64,000 bases of DNA from the NCBI GenBank assembly GCA_004346725.1, contig SMDE01000003.1, positions 372,001-436,000 of the forward strand. The letters run 5' to 3'. Shown here one piece after another: positions 41,610 through 50,992 of this stretch (positions are counted from its first letter, which is position 1; each line of letters starts with the position of its first letter). The notes beneath the pieces were generated by a model. It was given only the letters and a program-made list of their open reading frames with translations, made no database searches and was not told where the DNA came from. The DNA is from Phytobacter diazotrophicus. GTDB lineage: Bacteria > Pseudomonadota > Gammaproteobacteria > Enterobacterales > Enterobacteriaceae. The translations under genes were made by a program, and so were the position numbers.

Positions 41610-42944
41610 ATGACTGTAACGACTTTTTCCGAACTCGAACTCGACGACAGCCTACTGGACGCGCTCCAGGAGAAAGGTTTCACACGCCCGACCGCCATCC
41701 AGGCCGCCGCCATTCCGCCTGCGCTTGAAGGGCGTGATGTACTTGGCTCAGCGCCGACCGGTACGGGTAAAACGGCGGCATATTTGCTGCCAGCGTTGCA
41801 GCACCTGCTGGATTTTCCACGTAAGAAATCCGGCCCGCCGCGCATTCTCATCCTGACGCCGACTCGTGAACTGGCGATGCAGGTTGCCGACCACGCCCGC
41901 GAGCTGGCAAAAAATACCCACCTGGATATAGCTACCATCACCGGCGGTGTGGCCTATATGAACCACGCCGAAGTGTTCAGCGAAAACCAGGATATCGTGG
42001 TCGCAACCACAGGCCGACTGCTGCAATACATTAAAGAAGAGAATTTTGACTGCCGTGCGGTCGAAACATTGATCCTCGACGAAGCGGATCGCATGCTGGA
42101 TCTGGGCTTTGCGCAGGACATCGAGCATATTTCTGGCGAAACACGCTGGCGCAAACAGACCATGCTGTTTTCCGCAACGCTGGAAGGCGAAGCGATCAAA
42201 GACTTCGCCGAGCGTCTGCTGGAAGATCCGGTTGAAGTTTCTGCAACGCCGTCCACCCGCGAACGCAAAAAGATCCACCAGTGGTACTACCGCGCGGACA
42301 ACTACGAACACAAGCTGGAATTGCTCAAGCATTTGCTCAAGCAAGACGGCGTGACCCGTTCAATCGTCTTCGTGCGTAAACGCGAGCGTGTCCATGAACT
42401 GGCGGAGCAGTTACGTGCAGCGGGTATCAACAACTGCTATCTTGAGGGTGAGATGGCACAGGCGAAACGCGTTGAAGGCATCAAACGCCTGACCGAGGGT
42501 CGCGTTAATGTGCTGGTTGCCACCGACGTCGCCGCCCGTGGTATCGATATTCCTGACGTGAGCCATGTGTTTAACTTTGATATGCCGCGCAGTGGTGACA
42601 CCTATCTGCACCGTATCGGCCGTACCGGTCGCGCGGGACGCAAAGGAACCGCGATTTCACTGGTCGAAACCCACGATCATCTGCTATTGCAAAAGATTGG
42701 TCGCTACGTTGAAGAACCGCTGAAAATCCGCGTGATCGATGAACTGCGCCCCACTACGCGCGCGCCGAGCGAAAAAATGACCGGCAAGCCGTCGAAGAAA
42801 GTGCTGGCTAAGCGTGCAGAGAAGAAAAAAGAGAAAGAAAAAGAGAAGCCGCGCGTTAAACAGCGCCACCGCGATACCAAAAATATTGGTAAGCGTCGTA
42901 AGCCAAGCGCCGCCGCGACAGAACAACAAAATAACGAAGAATAA
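41610..42944 (+). CDS. srmB: SrmB DEAD-box RNA helicase
   Basis: 444 residues, the E. coli length. Q motif, motif I SAPTGTGKT, motif II LDEADRML, motif III SAT and motif VI HRIGRTGRAGRKG are present. The C-terminal 60 residues are very basic (a run of EKKKEKEKEK followed by Arg/Lys-rich sequence), for rRNA binding. It assists early 50S assembly. Confidence 0.97.
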   Translation: MTVTTFSELELDDSLLDALQEKGFTRPTAIQAAAIPPALEGRDVLGSAPTGTGKTAAYLLPALQHLLDFPRKKSGPPRILILTPTRELAMQVADHARELAKNTHLDIATITGGVAYMNHAEVFSENQDIVVATTGRLLQYIKEENFDCRAVETLILDEADRMLDLGFAQDIEHISGETRWRKQTMLFSATLEGEAIKDFAERLLEDPVEVSATPSTRERKKIHQWYYRADNYEHKLELLKHLLKQDGVTRSIVFVRKRERVHELAEQLRAAGINNCYLEGEMAQAKRVEGIKRLTEGRVNVLVATDVAARGIDIPDVSHVFNFDMPRSGDTYLHRIGRTGRAGRKGTAISLVETHDHLLLQKIGRYVEEPLKIRVIDELRPTTRAPSEKMTGKPSKKVLAKRAEKKKEKEKEKPRVKQRHRDTKNIGKRRKPSAAATEQQNNEE

Positions 42945-42948
42945 AAAA

Positions 42949-42970
42949 AACGCCGGGATAGCCCGGCGTT
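42949..42970. terminator. Bidirectional terminator srmB | grcA
   Basis: AACGCCGGG-ATAG-CCCGGCGTT flanked by an A-run on the left and T-run on the right; serves both convergent genes. Confidence 0.88.
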
Positions 42971-42991
42971 TTTATTTCTGCAGCCTGCGGA

Positions 42992-43375
42992 TTACAGGCT
43001 TTCAGTAAAGGTACGAGCGATAACGTCGCGCTGCTGTTCCGGCGTCAGAGAATTGAAACGTACGGCATAGCCAGAAACACGGATGGTCAGCTGTGGGTAT
43101 TTTTCCGGATGTTCTACAGCATCCAGAAGCGTTTCGCGACGCAGCACGTTTACGTTCAGATGCTGACCGCCTTCTACACGAACTTCCGGTTTCACTTCCA
43201 TCGGAATTTCACGGTATTCAATGTCACCCAGTTTGCTCACGGCAACGACTTCGTCTTCGGAATAACCGGCTTTTGCGCAAACACAGCGCGCTTCGCCTTT
43301 TTCGCTGTCGAGCAACCAGAAAGAGTTCAACAGATCATCATTTGCCGCTTTAGTAATTTGGATACCCGTAATCAT
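42992..43375 (-). CDS. grcA: Autonomous glycyl radical cofactor
   Basis: 127 residues (E. coli YfiD). The C-terminus repeats the pyruvate formate-lyase glycyl-radical motif as [10 protein letters not shown]. When PflB is cut by oxygen at its glycine, GrcA replaces the lost segment and restores activity. Two FNR sites upstream, spaced 53 bp, match the known dual-FNR architecture of E. coli yfiD. Confidence 0.97.
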   Translation of the reverse strand: MITGIQITKAANDDLLNSFWLLDSEKGEARCVCAKAGYSEDEVVAVSKLGDIEYREIPMEVKPEVRVEGGQHLNVNVLRRETLLDAVEHPEKYPQLTIRVSGYAVRFNSLTPEQQRDVIARTFTESL

Positions 43376-43484
43376 GATGTGCCTCCCTTAGGCATTATTT
43401 TTGATTTGATCGGCCTTGTGGCGGCCAATTGGTAAAACCATTGTTGCTTGAGTGTATATATACCCTCCACACACCCCTGATTCT

Positions 43485-43551
43485 TTGATTAAAATCAATA
43501 AAAACCACACCACGAAAAAGGTAATAGGCGGAATTTATTGTTTTACATCAA
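43485..43551 (-). promoter_or_regulatory. Two FNR sites of the grcA promoter
   Basis: TTGATTAAAATCAA (43485-43498, perfect) and TTGTTTTACATCAA (43538-43551, one mismatch) have centres 53 bp apart, as for the -40.5 and -93.5 sites of E. coli yfiD. This predicts a start near 43451, next to the TATATATAC -10 region. The rest of the 315-bp gap to ung shows no other feature I can name. Confidence 0.87.
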
Positions 43552-43690
43552 GTTAGCAACTTTCCGCCTCTTAAAATTTTTGTAAATTTTCAAATTTTTT
43601 TAAGCATCTAACGTTCTGTTTTACGTGTCGATTTTGCGCCAGCGGAAGAAGCAGTTAAGCTACAGTCACTGAAATTGGCAGGAGAGCGGG

Positions 43691-44380
43691 ATGACCACCT
43701 CATTAACATGGCACGATGTGCTGGCAGAAGAGAAACAACAGCCTTACTTTATCAATACCCTCAGCGCGGTAGCGACAGAACGGCAGTCCGGTGTCACCGT
43801 CTATCCGCCGCAAAAAGATGTCTTCAATGCGTTCCGTTTTACTGAACTGGGCGATGTCAAAGTCGTGATCCTCGGTCAGGATCCCTATCACGGCCCCGGT
43901 CAGGCTCATGGGCTGGCATTTTCGGTGCGTCCCGGTATCGCCATCCCGCCATCATTACTGAATATGTATAAAGAGCTCGAACAGTCGGTACCCGGGTTCG
44001 TTCGCCCGACGCATGGTTATCTGGAAAGCTGGGCGCATCAGGGCGTGTTGCTTCTCAATACTGTCTTAACGGTACGCGCCGGGCAGGCACATTCCCATGC
44101 CAGTCTTGGCTGGGAGACCTTTACCGATAAAGTGATCAGTCTCATCAATGAACACCGTGAAGGCGTGGTGTTTTTACTTTGGGGATCGCATGCGCAGAAG
44201 AAAGGGGCAATTATCGACGGTAAACGCCACCATGTATTGAAAGCGCCCCACCCGTCACCGTTATCCGCACACAGGGGCTTCTTCGGGTGTAAGCACTTTG
44301 TTCTGGCAAATGAATGGCTGGAAAAACACGGCCAGACACCGATCGACTGGATGCCTGTGTTACCGGCGGAAAGTGAATAA
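43691..44380 (+). CDS. ung: Uracil-DNA glycosylase
   Basis: 229 residues, as in E. coli. The water-activating loop [14 protein letters not shown] has Asp64, and the C-terminal [13 protein letters not shown] loop has the catalytic His. It removes uracil from DNA. It has a short SD (GGAGAG). In E. coli yfiF follows; here a 13.5-kb accessory block begins after its terminator. Confidence 0.97.
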   Translation: MTTSLTWHDVLAEEKQQPYFINTLSAVATERQSGVTVYPPQKDVFNAFRFTELGDVKVVILGQDPYHGPGQAHGLAFSVRPGIAIPPSLLNMYKELEQSVPGFVRPTHGYLESWAHQGVLLLNTVLTVRAGQAHSHASLGWETFTDKVISLINEHREGVVFLLWGSHAQKKGAIIDGKRHHVLKAPHPSPLSAHRGFFGCKHFVLANEWLEKHGQTPIDWMPVLPAESE

Positions 44381-44391
44381 ATATCGCAGAT

Positions 44392-44418
44392 CACATCCCG
44401 CAGCGATGGCGGGATGTG
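44392..44418. terminator. ung terminator
   Basis: CACATCCCGC-AGCGATG-GCGGGATGTG is a perfect 10-bp stem immediately after ung, facing the end of the AraC-type gene. The T-run is weak, so it may serve both convergent transcripts. Confidence 0.7.
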
Positions 44419-44428
44419 TTGAACGCAT

Positions 44429-45340
44429 TTACAGGTACTCTTCTCCCGTCGCAATTTCCCGCACGGCCCGTTCCCGAAACTGACTGGGACTTACGCCCGT
44501 ATGTTTATGAAAGAAACGGGTAAAATAAGCCTCATCGTTAAATCCCAGAAAGGCAGCCAGTTGTTTGATGGTCTTTGAGGTATAAACCAGCTCGCGCTGC
44601 GCTTCCTGAATCACCCGCATATTAATCACATCCAGACTCGACATGCCCAGCGTTAAACGGCACAGACGCGAGAGATGTCCGGGCGACATTCCCATTTCAC
44701 AGGAGTAATCATTCACCGTCAGCCGCTGGCGAAATTTCTGGTCAACGATGGCGAGGAATTTGTTGATCTGCGATGCCTTGCGCGACGAATTATCCATCTG
44801 CTGATCGACGAGACCAGGCTCGGTAATCCGCGATAGATGAACAAACATAGAGATAAACAGGGACGCGCACATTGCTGTCTGGTTAATCATGGGCACGCGT
44901 AATTCATTCAACATGGAGTAATAAAACGCCCAGATGGCATCCTTCTCCTCGGGGAAATACTCCAGCGAAATAATGCACGGTTTATGCACCAGCTTGAGGA
45001 TATCGGGTGCCAGCACGCCAATGACCGACTCAAGCGGTCGCTGCGAAGCCGTAATGGTGAGTCCTTCGGTATCTGGCGTGTAGTGAAAACCGTGAACAGT
45101 CTGCGCGGGGACCAGAATAAGGCAAGGGGCTTTTGCCAGTTGTCGCGTGCAGTTCATCAATACTTCGACCTGCCCTCGCTGGATGAATAACACCTGAATA
45201 AGCGAGTCATGTACATGTGGGCTTGCCCGCCAGTTCAGATCCTTTGATCGCAAGGAGATCATCTCGACATTGAAAAAATTCTCCCAGCTTAGCCCAGACT
45301 GCTCACCGTATAATGCATACGTAGGAATAGTGGTTGCCAT
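44429..45340 (-). CDS. AraC-family transcriptional regulator
   Basis: 303 residues from ATG 45338-45340, chosen because AGGAG lies 8 bases upstream; the longer frame to 45433 lacks such a site. An N-terminal cupin-like sensing region (about 40-150, with SPHVHDSLIQVLFIQRGQVEV) precedes a C-terminal double helix-turn-helix (about 200-295, with FLGFNDEAYFTRFFHKHTGVSPSQFR split over its end). The layout resembles AraC regulators of aromatic-acid genes such as HpaA/PobR. It is the last gene of the left arm, 140 bp after the CoA-transferase, and probably controls both arms of the block. The inducer is unknown. Confidence 0.85.
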   Translation of the reverse strand: MATTIPTYALYGEQSGLSWENFFNVEMISLRSKDLNWRASPHVHDSLIQVLFIQRGQVEVLMNCTRQLAKAPCLILVPAQTVHGFHYTPDTEGLTITASQRPLESVIGVLAPDILKLVHKPCIISLEYFPEEKDAIWAFYYSMLNELRVPMINQTAMCASLFISMFVHLSRITEPGLVDQQMDNSSRKASQINKFLAIVDQKFRQRLTVNDYSCEMGMSPGHLSRLCRLTLGMSSLDVINMRVIQEAQRELVYTSKTIKQLAAFLGFNDEAYFTRFFHKHTGVSPSQFRERAVREIATGEEYL

Positions 45341-45480
45341 CAATGCTCCTCTACTCTTCTCAGTACTGCTGCACGGCCTGGCTGGTCTGTCGGGAACAGT
45401 GAAAACAGCGGACTTATTCCGGAATATCTGCATTCAGCACTCGAAGACCAGCGCAGCAAACGATTTAAAAAACGAGATCG

Positions 45481-46695
45481 TCAGGCGGGTAAAATGACTG
45501 CGCCCTCCTGACGTAACGACTCAATATCCTTCGCTGAGTATCCATATTCATTCAGAATTTGTTGTGAGTGATATCCCAGTCGCCGGGACGGTTGGATCTG
45601 CGCTTCTCCCATGCCGTGGATCGTAACAGGCGGCGTCACCAGCACCCGTTTATTTCCCGTGGGGTACTCAACGTGACGCAGGCAGTCGGTCGCCCATGCC
45701 TGGTCATCTTCCAGAATCTCAGCCGGGGTATACCCTTTCTCATGGGCAAAATCGTTTTCTTTTAAGAGCCGCATCATCTCGCTAAGCGGACGTTTAGCGA
45801 CCTGCTCACTGATAATATTGATAATGACCCGATTACGACCGAACTGGTTCACATCGGCAATACGGCAAAATTCCGGACTGTCGACCAGATCCTCACGGCC
45901 AAGAAGCACCATAAACTTATTGAAGAAGCGATCGTATTCCGGAATACAAATGACCATCCATCGCCCATCAAGGGTTTTATAGGTGTTGTTGAACGGGTTG
46001 GAGACTTCACAGCGCGACTTCGGATAGACGTTGCCGTACTGTGCTGAGGTCACAGCAATGCTCATCATAAACAGCGCCGTATGGTGCAGGCTAACCGTCA
46101 CCTTCTCGCCCGTTCCCGAAAGCGTACGCCCGTACAGCGCAGCGCAAATACCCGACACCAGGCACATGGACGCCTGAAAATCACCAAAGCCGTTTACCGA
46201 GTTGATCGGGGTTTCGCCGCGCTCATTGGTTGACCCAAGGATCCCGCCGCGACAAACGTAAGCCGTCGCATCAAACCCGGCAGTGTCTTTTTCCGGCCCT
46301 TTTTCGCCATACCCCAGGATCTGCGCGAAAATTAAGCGTGGAAAGCGCAAGTGCAACTCTTCCCAGGAAAACCCAAGCCGTTCAAGCGCTTTTGTGCGAT
46401 AGCTGGTCACAACGACATCTGCCGTCGAGAGGATGCGGTACGCAATAGCTTTCGCGCTCTCTTTTTTCAGATTCAGGCACAGGAATCGTTTATTAGCATT
46501 AGAGATATCAAATGCCGGGTTTTCGTCATCCTCGTAAGGCATGTTGAACACAGAAGCCTGAGTACGTCCCGGATCGCCAGACGGCGGTTCGATTTTGATC
46601 ACATCCGCCCCCCAGTCACCCAGAATACGTGCCACGGTGGGTGCTGCCAGGAATGACGTTAAATCCACTACTTTAATGCCTTCTAATGGCCTCAT
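45481..46695 (-). CDS. Class III CoA-transferase, FldA/HadA/CaiB-like
   Basis: 404 residues. The start PLEGIKVVDLTSFLAAPTVA, the EDDENPAFDISNANKR stretch (55-70) and GYGEKGPEK closely resemble clostridial FldA (cinnamoyl-CoA:phenyllactate CoA-transferase) and HadA. The likely catalytic Asp is Asp172 in GFGDFQAS. Such enzymes move CoA between an incoming acid and the reduced product thioester without ATP. In the related E. coli ydi locus the CoA-transferase is the unrelated family I YdiF, so this is a different recruit. Its ATG overlaps the MFS stop by 4 bases. Substrate is inferred to be an unsaturated, possibly aryl, acid. Confidence 0.85.
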   Translation of the reverse strand: MRPLEGIKVVDLTSFLAAPTVARILGDWGADVIKIEPPSGDPGRTQASVFNMPYEDDENPAFDISNANKRFLCLNLKKESAKAIAYRILSTADVVVTSYRTKALERLGFSWEELHLRFPRLIFAQILGYGEKGPEKDTAGFDATAYVCRGGILGSTNERGETPINSVNGFGDFQASMCLVSGICAALYGRTLSGTGEKVTVSLHHTALFMMSIAVTSAQYGNVYPKSRCEVSNPFNNTYKTLDGRWMVICIPEYDRFFNKFMVLLGREDLVDSPEFCRIADVNQFGRNRVIINIISEQVAKRPLSEMMRLLKENDFAHEKGYTPAEILEDDQAWATDCLRHVEYPTGNKRVLVTPPVTIHGMGEAQIQPSRRLGYHSQQILNEYGYSAKDIESLRQEGAVILPA

Positions 46696-48050
46696 AAGTC
46701 ATGCTCCTTCATTTTGGAAAAACCCTGTCGCCCCGCCAGTCCGCCCGCGCCGCGCAAATTCCCGTGCAATCCTTTCTTTTCAATGGGTTTAATCCGGGCG
46801 ATAAGCATGAAGAATGCGCCCAGAATGGCGATGCTTGCCCCCAGGTAGAGCGCGTACTCATACTGTCCGGAAACATCAATAACCCATCCCGCCAGAACCG
46901 GCGAAAGAATACCCGCCAGCGTGCCAAAGACGCCGTTCAACCCCACCAGCATGCCGGTGTTTTTCTGGGAGAAAATAATCGGAATGGAGAAATGCGCAGC
47001 CATGGTGAAACAGAGGAAAAAATTCGAGGCGGAGATGAGCGTAGCCGCGCTCCAGAGGCTGTTTGCTCGCGTCCCCAGAATCAGAAACACCCCGGCCAGC
47101 AGCAGTCCGGCAACCGGAGAGAGCTTACGCCCGATATTTTGTCCAAAGCGCCGACAGGCCGCGTCCGTGACCAGACCGCCGAGCGGATAGGCCAGAATGG
47201 CCACCAGATACGGGAGCATGGAGTAAATCGCGCTTTGTTTAAGATCGATACCGCGTCCCATCGCGAAATAGGTCGGCAGCCAGGTCATAAAGAGAAAAAA
47301 CAGATAATTCGTACAGAAGTAACACAACGCACAGGCCCAGATAGAGGGCGTTGACAGGATATCGGCTTTCGTCAGATCGCCCCCTGCCGTCTCTTTCTTA
47401 GCGGATGGTTCCGCGTTAGCAACGGCCTGCCCCGCCTGAATATACGCAAGCTCCTGACGGTTGATGCGATTATCCATTTGCGGGCGACTGTTACCCAGCC
47501 ACCACCACAGCAGGCACCACACTAACCCCGGCACAGAGACGATGTAAAAAACGGATTTCCAGCCCCAAGATTGAATAATCCAGGCCGCCAGCACCATGGC
47601 AAAGGCGATCCCCGCAGGACAACCAACCTGTAGTAAGCCGGTCGCTTTGCCGGATTCACTTTTAGGTACCCATCTGGCCGCCAGCGAAAAGTTCGCCGGA
47701 ACCAGCAGCCCCTGCCCGACGCCAACCAGAATACGCAGCAGCATCATGATGCCGAGCGTGGAACCTAGCGGTGTTAAGAAAGTAAAAACGACCCACCACA
47801 AGGTACCGGTTACCAGCACAATCCCACCGCCAAAGCGGTCAGCCAGCAGCCCTGCCGGCAACATTGTTATCGCGTAACCAATAAAAAATGCGGTGGAGAC
47901 CCAGCCAAACTGAATGGCGGTCCAGCCATATTCATGCATCAGTGCCGGCCCGCACATCGACATACTGCTACGGGCAACAAACATAACGAAATAATCAATA
48001 ATCAGCAGAACAATAATGCCCCAACGTCTATTCCCAGGTGATGTACTCAT
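46692..48050 (-). CDS. MFS transporter, anion:cation symporter (ACS) type
   Basis: 452 residues with twelve predicted membrane helices and a central cytosolic loop at about 200-230. The N-terminal pattern RRWGIIVLLIIDYFVMFVAR and the loop ADRFGGG resemble ACS-family permeases of organic anions (hexuronates, 4-hydroxyphenylacetate, phthalate). It should import, or exchange, the acid used by the adjacent CoA-transferase. It is translationally coupled to that gene by a 4-base overlap. The specific substrate cannot be read from the sequence. Confidence 0.83.
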   Translation of the reverse strand: MSTSPGNRRWGIIVLLIIDYFVMFVARSSMSMCGPALMHEYGWTAIQFGWVSTAFFIGYAITMLPAGLLADRFGGGIVLVTGTLWWVVFTFLTPLGSTLGIMMLLRILVGVGQGLLVPANFSLAARWVPKSESGKATGLLQVGCPAGIAFAMVLAAWIIQSWGWKSVFYIVSVPGLVWCLLWWWLGNSRPQMDNRINRQELAYIQAGQAVANAEPSAKKETAGGDLTKADILSTPSIWACALCYFCTNYLFFLFMTWLPTYFAMGRGIDLKQSAIYSMLPYLVAILAYPLGGLVTDAACRRFGQNIGRKLSPVAGLLLAGVFLILGTRANSLWSAATLISASNFFLCFTMAAHFSIPIIFSQKNTGMLVGLNGVFGTLAGILSPVLAGWVIDVSGQYEYALYLGASIAILGAFFMLIARIKPIEKKGLHGNLRGAGGLAGRQGFSKMKEHDL

Positions 48051-48174
48051 AGGTCACTCTCGCGAGAAAATAAGAATGATCGCACCCACGAAATCACGCG
48101 CAGTGTGCGATCACAGGCGGGATATAACGGAATAACATCCCGTGATATCCCTTCGTTGCATGGGCTCAGGCGGA

Positions 48175-49341
48175 TTAGCGAATTTCACCCGCGGCGGCAA
48201 TCAGCGGACGTGCAATCGTCAGGCGCTGGACGGTACGCGGGCCTTCTTCAAACCACAGCGCGCGTGCATCGCGATACATTCTTTCCACCGGGCCATACGG
48301 GTTATCTTCGAAGTAACCAATCCCACCGAAGATCTCCAGGCAGCTATCCGACACAGTTCGCACCGTATCAATACCGTGCAGTTTGCACATCGCCGAAACC
48401 ATCTCGATGTCTTCGCCGCGGTCGAATTTCTGCGCGCAATCACGCAGCATTACGCGCAGGGCATGAACCTGAGTGCCCATGTCTGCCAGCGTTTGCTGAA
48501 TGGCCTGACGCGCTACCAGTGGCTTACCGAACGTCACACGATCCTTCGCACGGGCAATCGCCAGTTCCAGGAAGCGCTGCGACATGCCCAGGCAGGTAAC
48601 AGCAATCATCGCTCTGGAGTGCGCCAACGCATCCATGAAGATATCCAGACCATCGCCCTCTTTGCCCATAATGTTGTGCGCAGGCACTTCGCAGTTTTCA
48701 AAACGCAGATATGCATGGCCCGCGCCACGGCAGCCCATCATGTGTGGCATCGGATCGATGTAATAACCCGGCGTGTTGGTTTCGATAAAGAAAGCGGTTA
48801 ATCCCCCTTTTTTGCGTTTGCTTTCATCCGTTACCGCAATAACGTAGCTACCGTCAGAAATATCCGTATGGGAGATCAGGGTCTTGGTACCATTGAGAAT
48901 GTATTTATCCCCTTTTCTTACTGCGGTTGTCCGGATATCCGCCCCGGAACCACACTCTTCTTCGGTCAGTGCAAAGTTGATGTAAGCATCTTTATTGGCC
49001 AGTAACGGCAGCCATTTAGCGCGAAGGTCGGGGGCGCCATGGTCATACATGATGCGCCAGTTCAGGCCGTTAGCATGGTGCAGGTTCATACGCATACCGC
49101 CAGGGCCGCGGCAGAACTCTTCCATGACGGAAAAGAATTGCTCGCAGTTCAGTCCCAGACCGCCAAACTCTTCAGGAATGGCCAGGCGAAATAAATCATT
49201 TTTGCGACATACGTCGTAATAGGAGTCCGGGAAGACATTAGTTCGCTCAACCACCAGTTGGATTTCCTCCAACTCTGTTTCCGTGACTTTTCTGACTTTT
49301 TGTTTCAGTGCTTCCAGTTGCTGTTGAGATAAAATAGCCAT
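48175..49341 (-). CDS. Acyl-CoA dehydrogenase (first of two)
   Basis: 388 residues from ATG 49339-49341 (GGGGT site upstream); an earlier ATG at 49359 lacks a ribosome site. Three-domain acyl-CoA dehydrogenase fold: N-terminal helices (1-120), middle beta domain with FALTEEECGSGADIRTT, and C-terminal helices with LEIFGGIGYFEDNPYGPVER. A Glu in WFEEGPRTVQ lies where short-chain acyl-CoA dehydrogenases have the catalytic base. Anaerobic relatives run in the reducing direction on enoyl-CoA. It heads the left arm, 124 bp before the MFS gene, and differs clearly from the second dehydrogenase on the right arm. Confidence 0.87.
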   Translation of the reverse strand: MAILSQQQLEALKQKVRKVTETELEEIQLVVERTNVFPDSYYDVCRKNDLFRLAIPEEFGGLGLNCEQFFSVMEEFCRGPGGMRMNLHHANGLNWRIMYDHGAPDLRAKWLPLLANKDAYINFALTEEECGSGADIRTTAVRKGDKYILNGTKTLISHTDISDGSYVIAVTDESKRKKGGLTAFFIETNTPGYYIDPMPHMMGCRGAGHAYLRFENCEVPAHNIMGKEGDGLDIFMDALAHSRAMIAVTCLGMSQRFLELAIARAKDRVTFGKPLVARQAIQQTLADMGTQVHALRVMLRDCAQKFDRGEDIEMVSAMCKLHGIDTVRTVSDSCLEIFGGIGYFEDNPYGPVERMYRDARALWFEEGPRTVQRLTIARPLIAAAGEIR

Positions 49342-49835
49342 ATACCAACCCCACTTCATATTAAATGATTAAATAACCATTGAAGAATTCAGACGATACC
49401 AATGTAAGTTGCAATAAATCCTGGGCCCCTTTTCGTCTTTCTTCACGAATTGACACCGGGATTATAAAAAGTGGCGCAAAGGCTTGATATTGACATATCC
49501 AACCAATTATTGGACAAATCGAACATACATGATGTAGCGATAGCACACAAAATAACAATAAAAACAAATAGATAAATAAAATAATCAGGCGATAAAAAAT
49601 TTAAAAATTACCAACACGCATCACAAAACGGGCTTTGATGTTCGTTTTGTCCAGGAACAAGTGAGATATGTCTATATATCCTCGCAACACCTGTAATTAT
49701 TATTCCAGATAAAACAACATTCAAACCAGTAATTATAAAAGCTGGCGAACCGGACAGAATGATCGGCGATAAATAATGCCGGGGAGTGCTTTATTTTATA
49801 AATCCCCACCGGAGAACCTATCAAGAGGATGCGTC
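49342..49835. promoter_or_regulatory. Divergent regulatory region of the acyl-CoA block
   Basis: A 494-bp AT-rich gap between the two dehydrogenase genes that must hold both promoters. Visible symmetric elements are CCAATTATTGG (49503-49513, perfect 5-1-5 palindrome) inside a larger TCCAA/TTGGA pair (49498-49514), and ACAAAACG/CGTTTTGT (49623-49630/49643-49650). I find no consensus FNR or CRP site. A 68-residue minus-strand reading frame lies here but lacks a ribosome site or homology. Confidence 0.5.
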
Positions 49836-50981
49836 ATGGACTTTAGCCTGACCGAAGAACAGGAATTACTATTAGCAAGTATTCGGGAGTTGATTACCCG
49901 TAATTTTCCCGAAGAGTATTTCAAAAGATGCGATGAGACACGGACTTTCCCGCGCGAGTTCTTCAATGCCTTAGCCGAAAGCGGCATTGGTTTATTGGGC
50001 ATTCCCGAAGAGCTGGGCGGCGTGCCCGCCGACATGATGACCCAGGTACTGGTGCTCGAAGAGATTGCCCGCATGGGCGCCCCGGCCTACATCATGACCG
50101 AGGGGCAATGCATCCATAACATGCAGCGGTTTGGTAACGCAGAGCAACTGGCCAAAACCGCCGAGGTGGGCCTGACGGGGATCCCCGCCTACTCTCTGGC
50201 ATTTACCGAACCCCAGGCCGGTTCAGACAACAATCGCATCGCCACCACCTACACCCGTAAGAACGGTAAAGTGTATCTGAATGGTCAAAAGACCTTTATC
50301 ACCGGTGCAAAAGATTACCCCTACATGCTGGTGCTGGCACGCAATCCTGAGCCGGAAGATCCTAAGCGCTGTTTCACCTTATGGTGGCTGGATCCCAATT
50401 CCCCCGGCGTCAAACGCAACAATCTGCATAAAGTCGGCTGGCATATGGTCAGCAACTGCGAAGTCTTTCTGGATAACGTTGAGTTAGAAGAGAGCGACAT
50501 GGTGGGCCAGGAAGGTTATGGCTTTATCCATATGATGCAAAACTTCGATATCGAACGCCTGGTCATTGCCGCCCACTCGCTGGGGGTGGCGGAATGCGCC
50601 TTCGAAGATGCTGCGCGCTACGCCAATCAGCGCATTCAATTCGGCCAAAACATTGGCCAGTTCCAGATGATACAGCTCAAGTTGACCCAAATGGCCATCA
50701 AAATTCAGAACATGAAAAACATGGTCTACCGCACCGCCTGGGAGTGCGACAACGATTTATCGATGCGTCTGTCCGCCCCGATGTGCAAGTTGTACTGCGC
50801 TCAGTCGGCCTGCGAGGTGATTGACGATGCGATGCAAATTCTGGGCGGGCTCGGCTACACCGATGACAGCCGCGTATCCCGCTTCTGGCGCGACACCCGC
50901 GTAAACCGCATTGGCGGCGGCACCGACGAGATTATGGTTTACATCTCCGCTCGCCAGATCCTGAAACAGTATGAAAAATAA
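49836..50981 (+). CDS. Acyl-CoA dehydrogenase, YdiO/CaiA-like (second)
   Basis: 381 residues from ATG 49836 (AGAGGA site). Its start, MDFSLTEEQELLLASIRELI, matches what I recall of E. coli YdiO, and it is also related to CaiA (crotonobetaine reductase), with FTEPQAGSDNN, FITGAKDYPYMLVLAR and the C-terminal FWRDTRVNRIGGGTDEI. In this subfamily the enzyme takes electrons from a FixAB/YdiQR flavoprotein and reduces an enoyl-CoA. It lies 11 bases before the FixA-like gene. It is the prime candidate for the terminal reductase of this pathway. Confidence 0.9.
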   Translation: MDFSLTEEQELLLASIRELITRNFPEEYFKRCDETRTFPREFFNALAESGIGLLGIPEELGGVPADMMTQVLVLEEIARMGAPAYIMTEGQCIHNMQRFGNAEQLAKTAEVGLTGIPAYSLAFTEPQAGSDNNRIATTYTRKNGKVYLNGQKTFITGAKDYPYMLVLARNPEPEDPKRCFTLWWLDPNSPGVKRNNLHKVGWHMVSNCEVFLDNVELEESDMVGQEGYGFIHMMQNFDIERLVIAAHSLGVAECAFEDAARYANQRIQFGQNIGQFQMIQLKLTQMAIKIQNMKNMVYRTAWECDNDLSMRLSAPMCKLYCAQSACEVIDDAMQILGGLGYTDDSRVSRFWRDTRVNRIGGGTDEIMVYISARQILKQYEK

Positions 50982-50992
50982 TAGGATATGCC

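Noticed and set aside
49361-49567. 68-codon hydrophobic frame in the divergent gap, considered as a small membrane protein or toxin
   Set aside because: No ribosome binding site, and the frame overlaps the expected promoter region.
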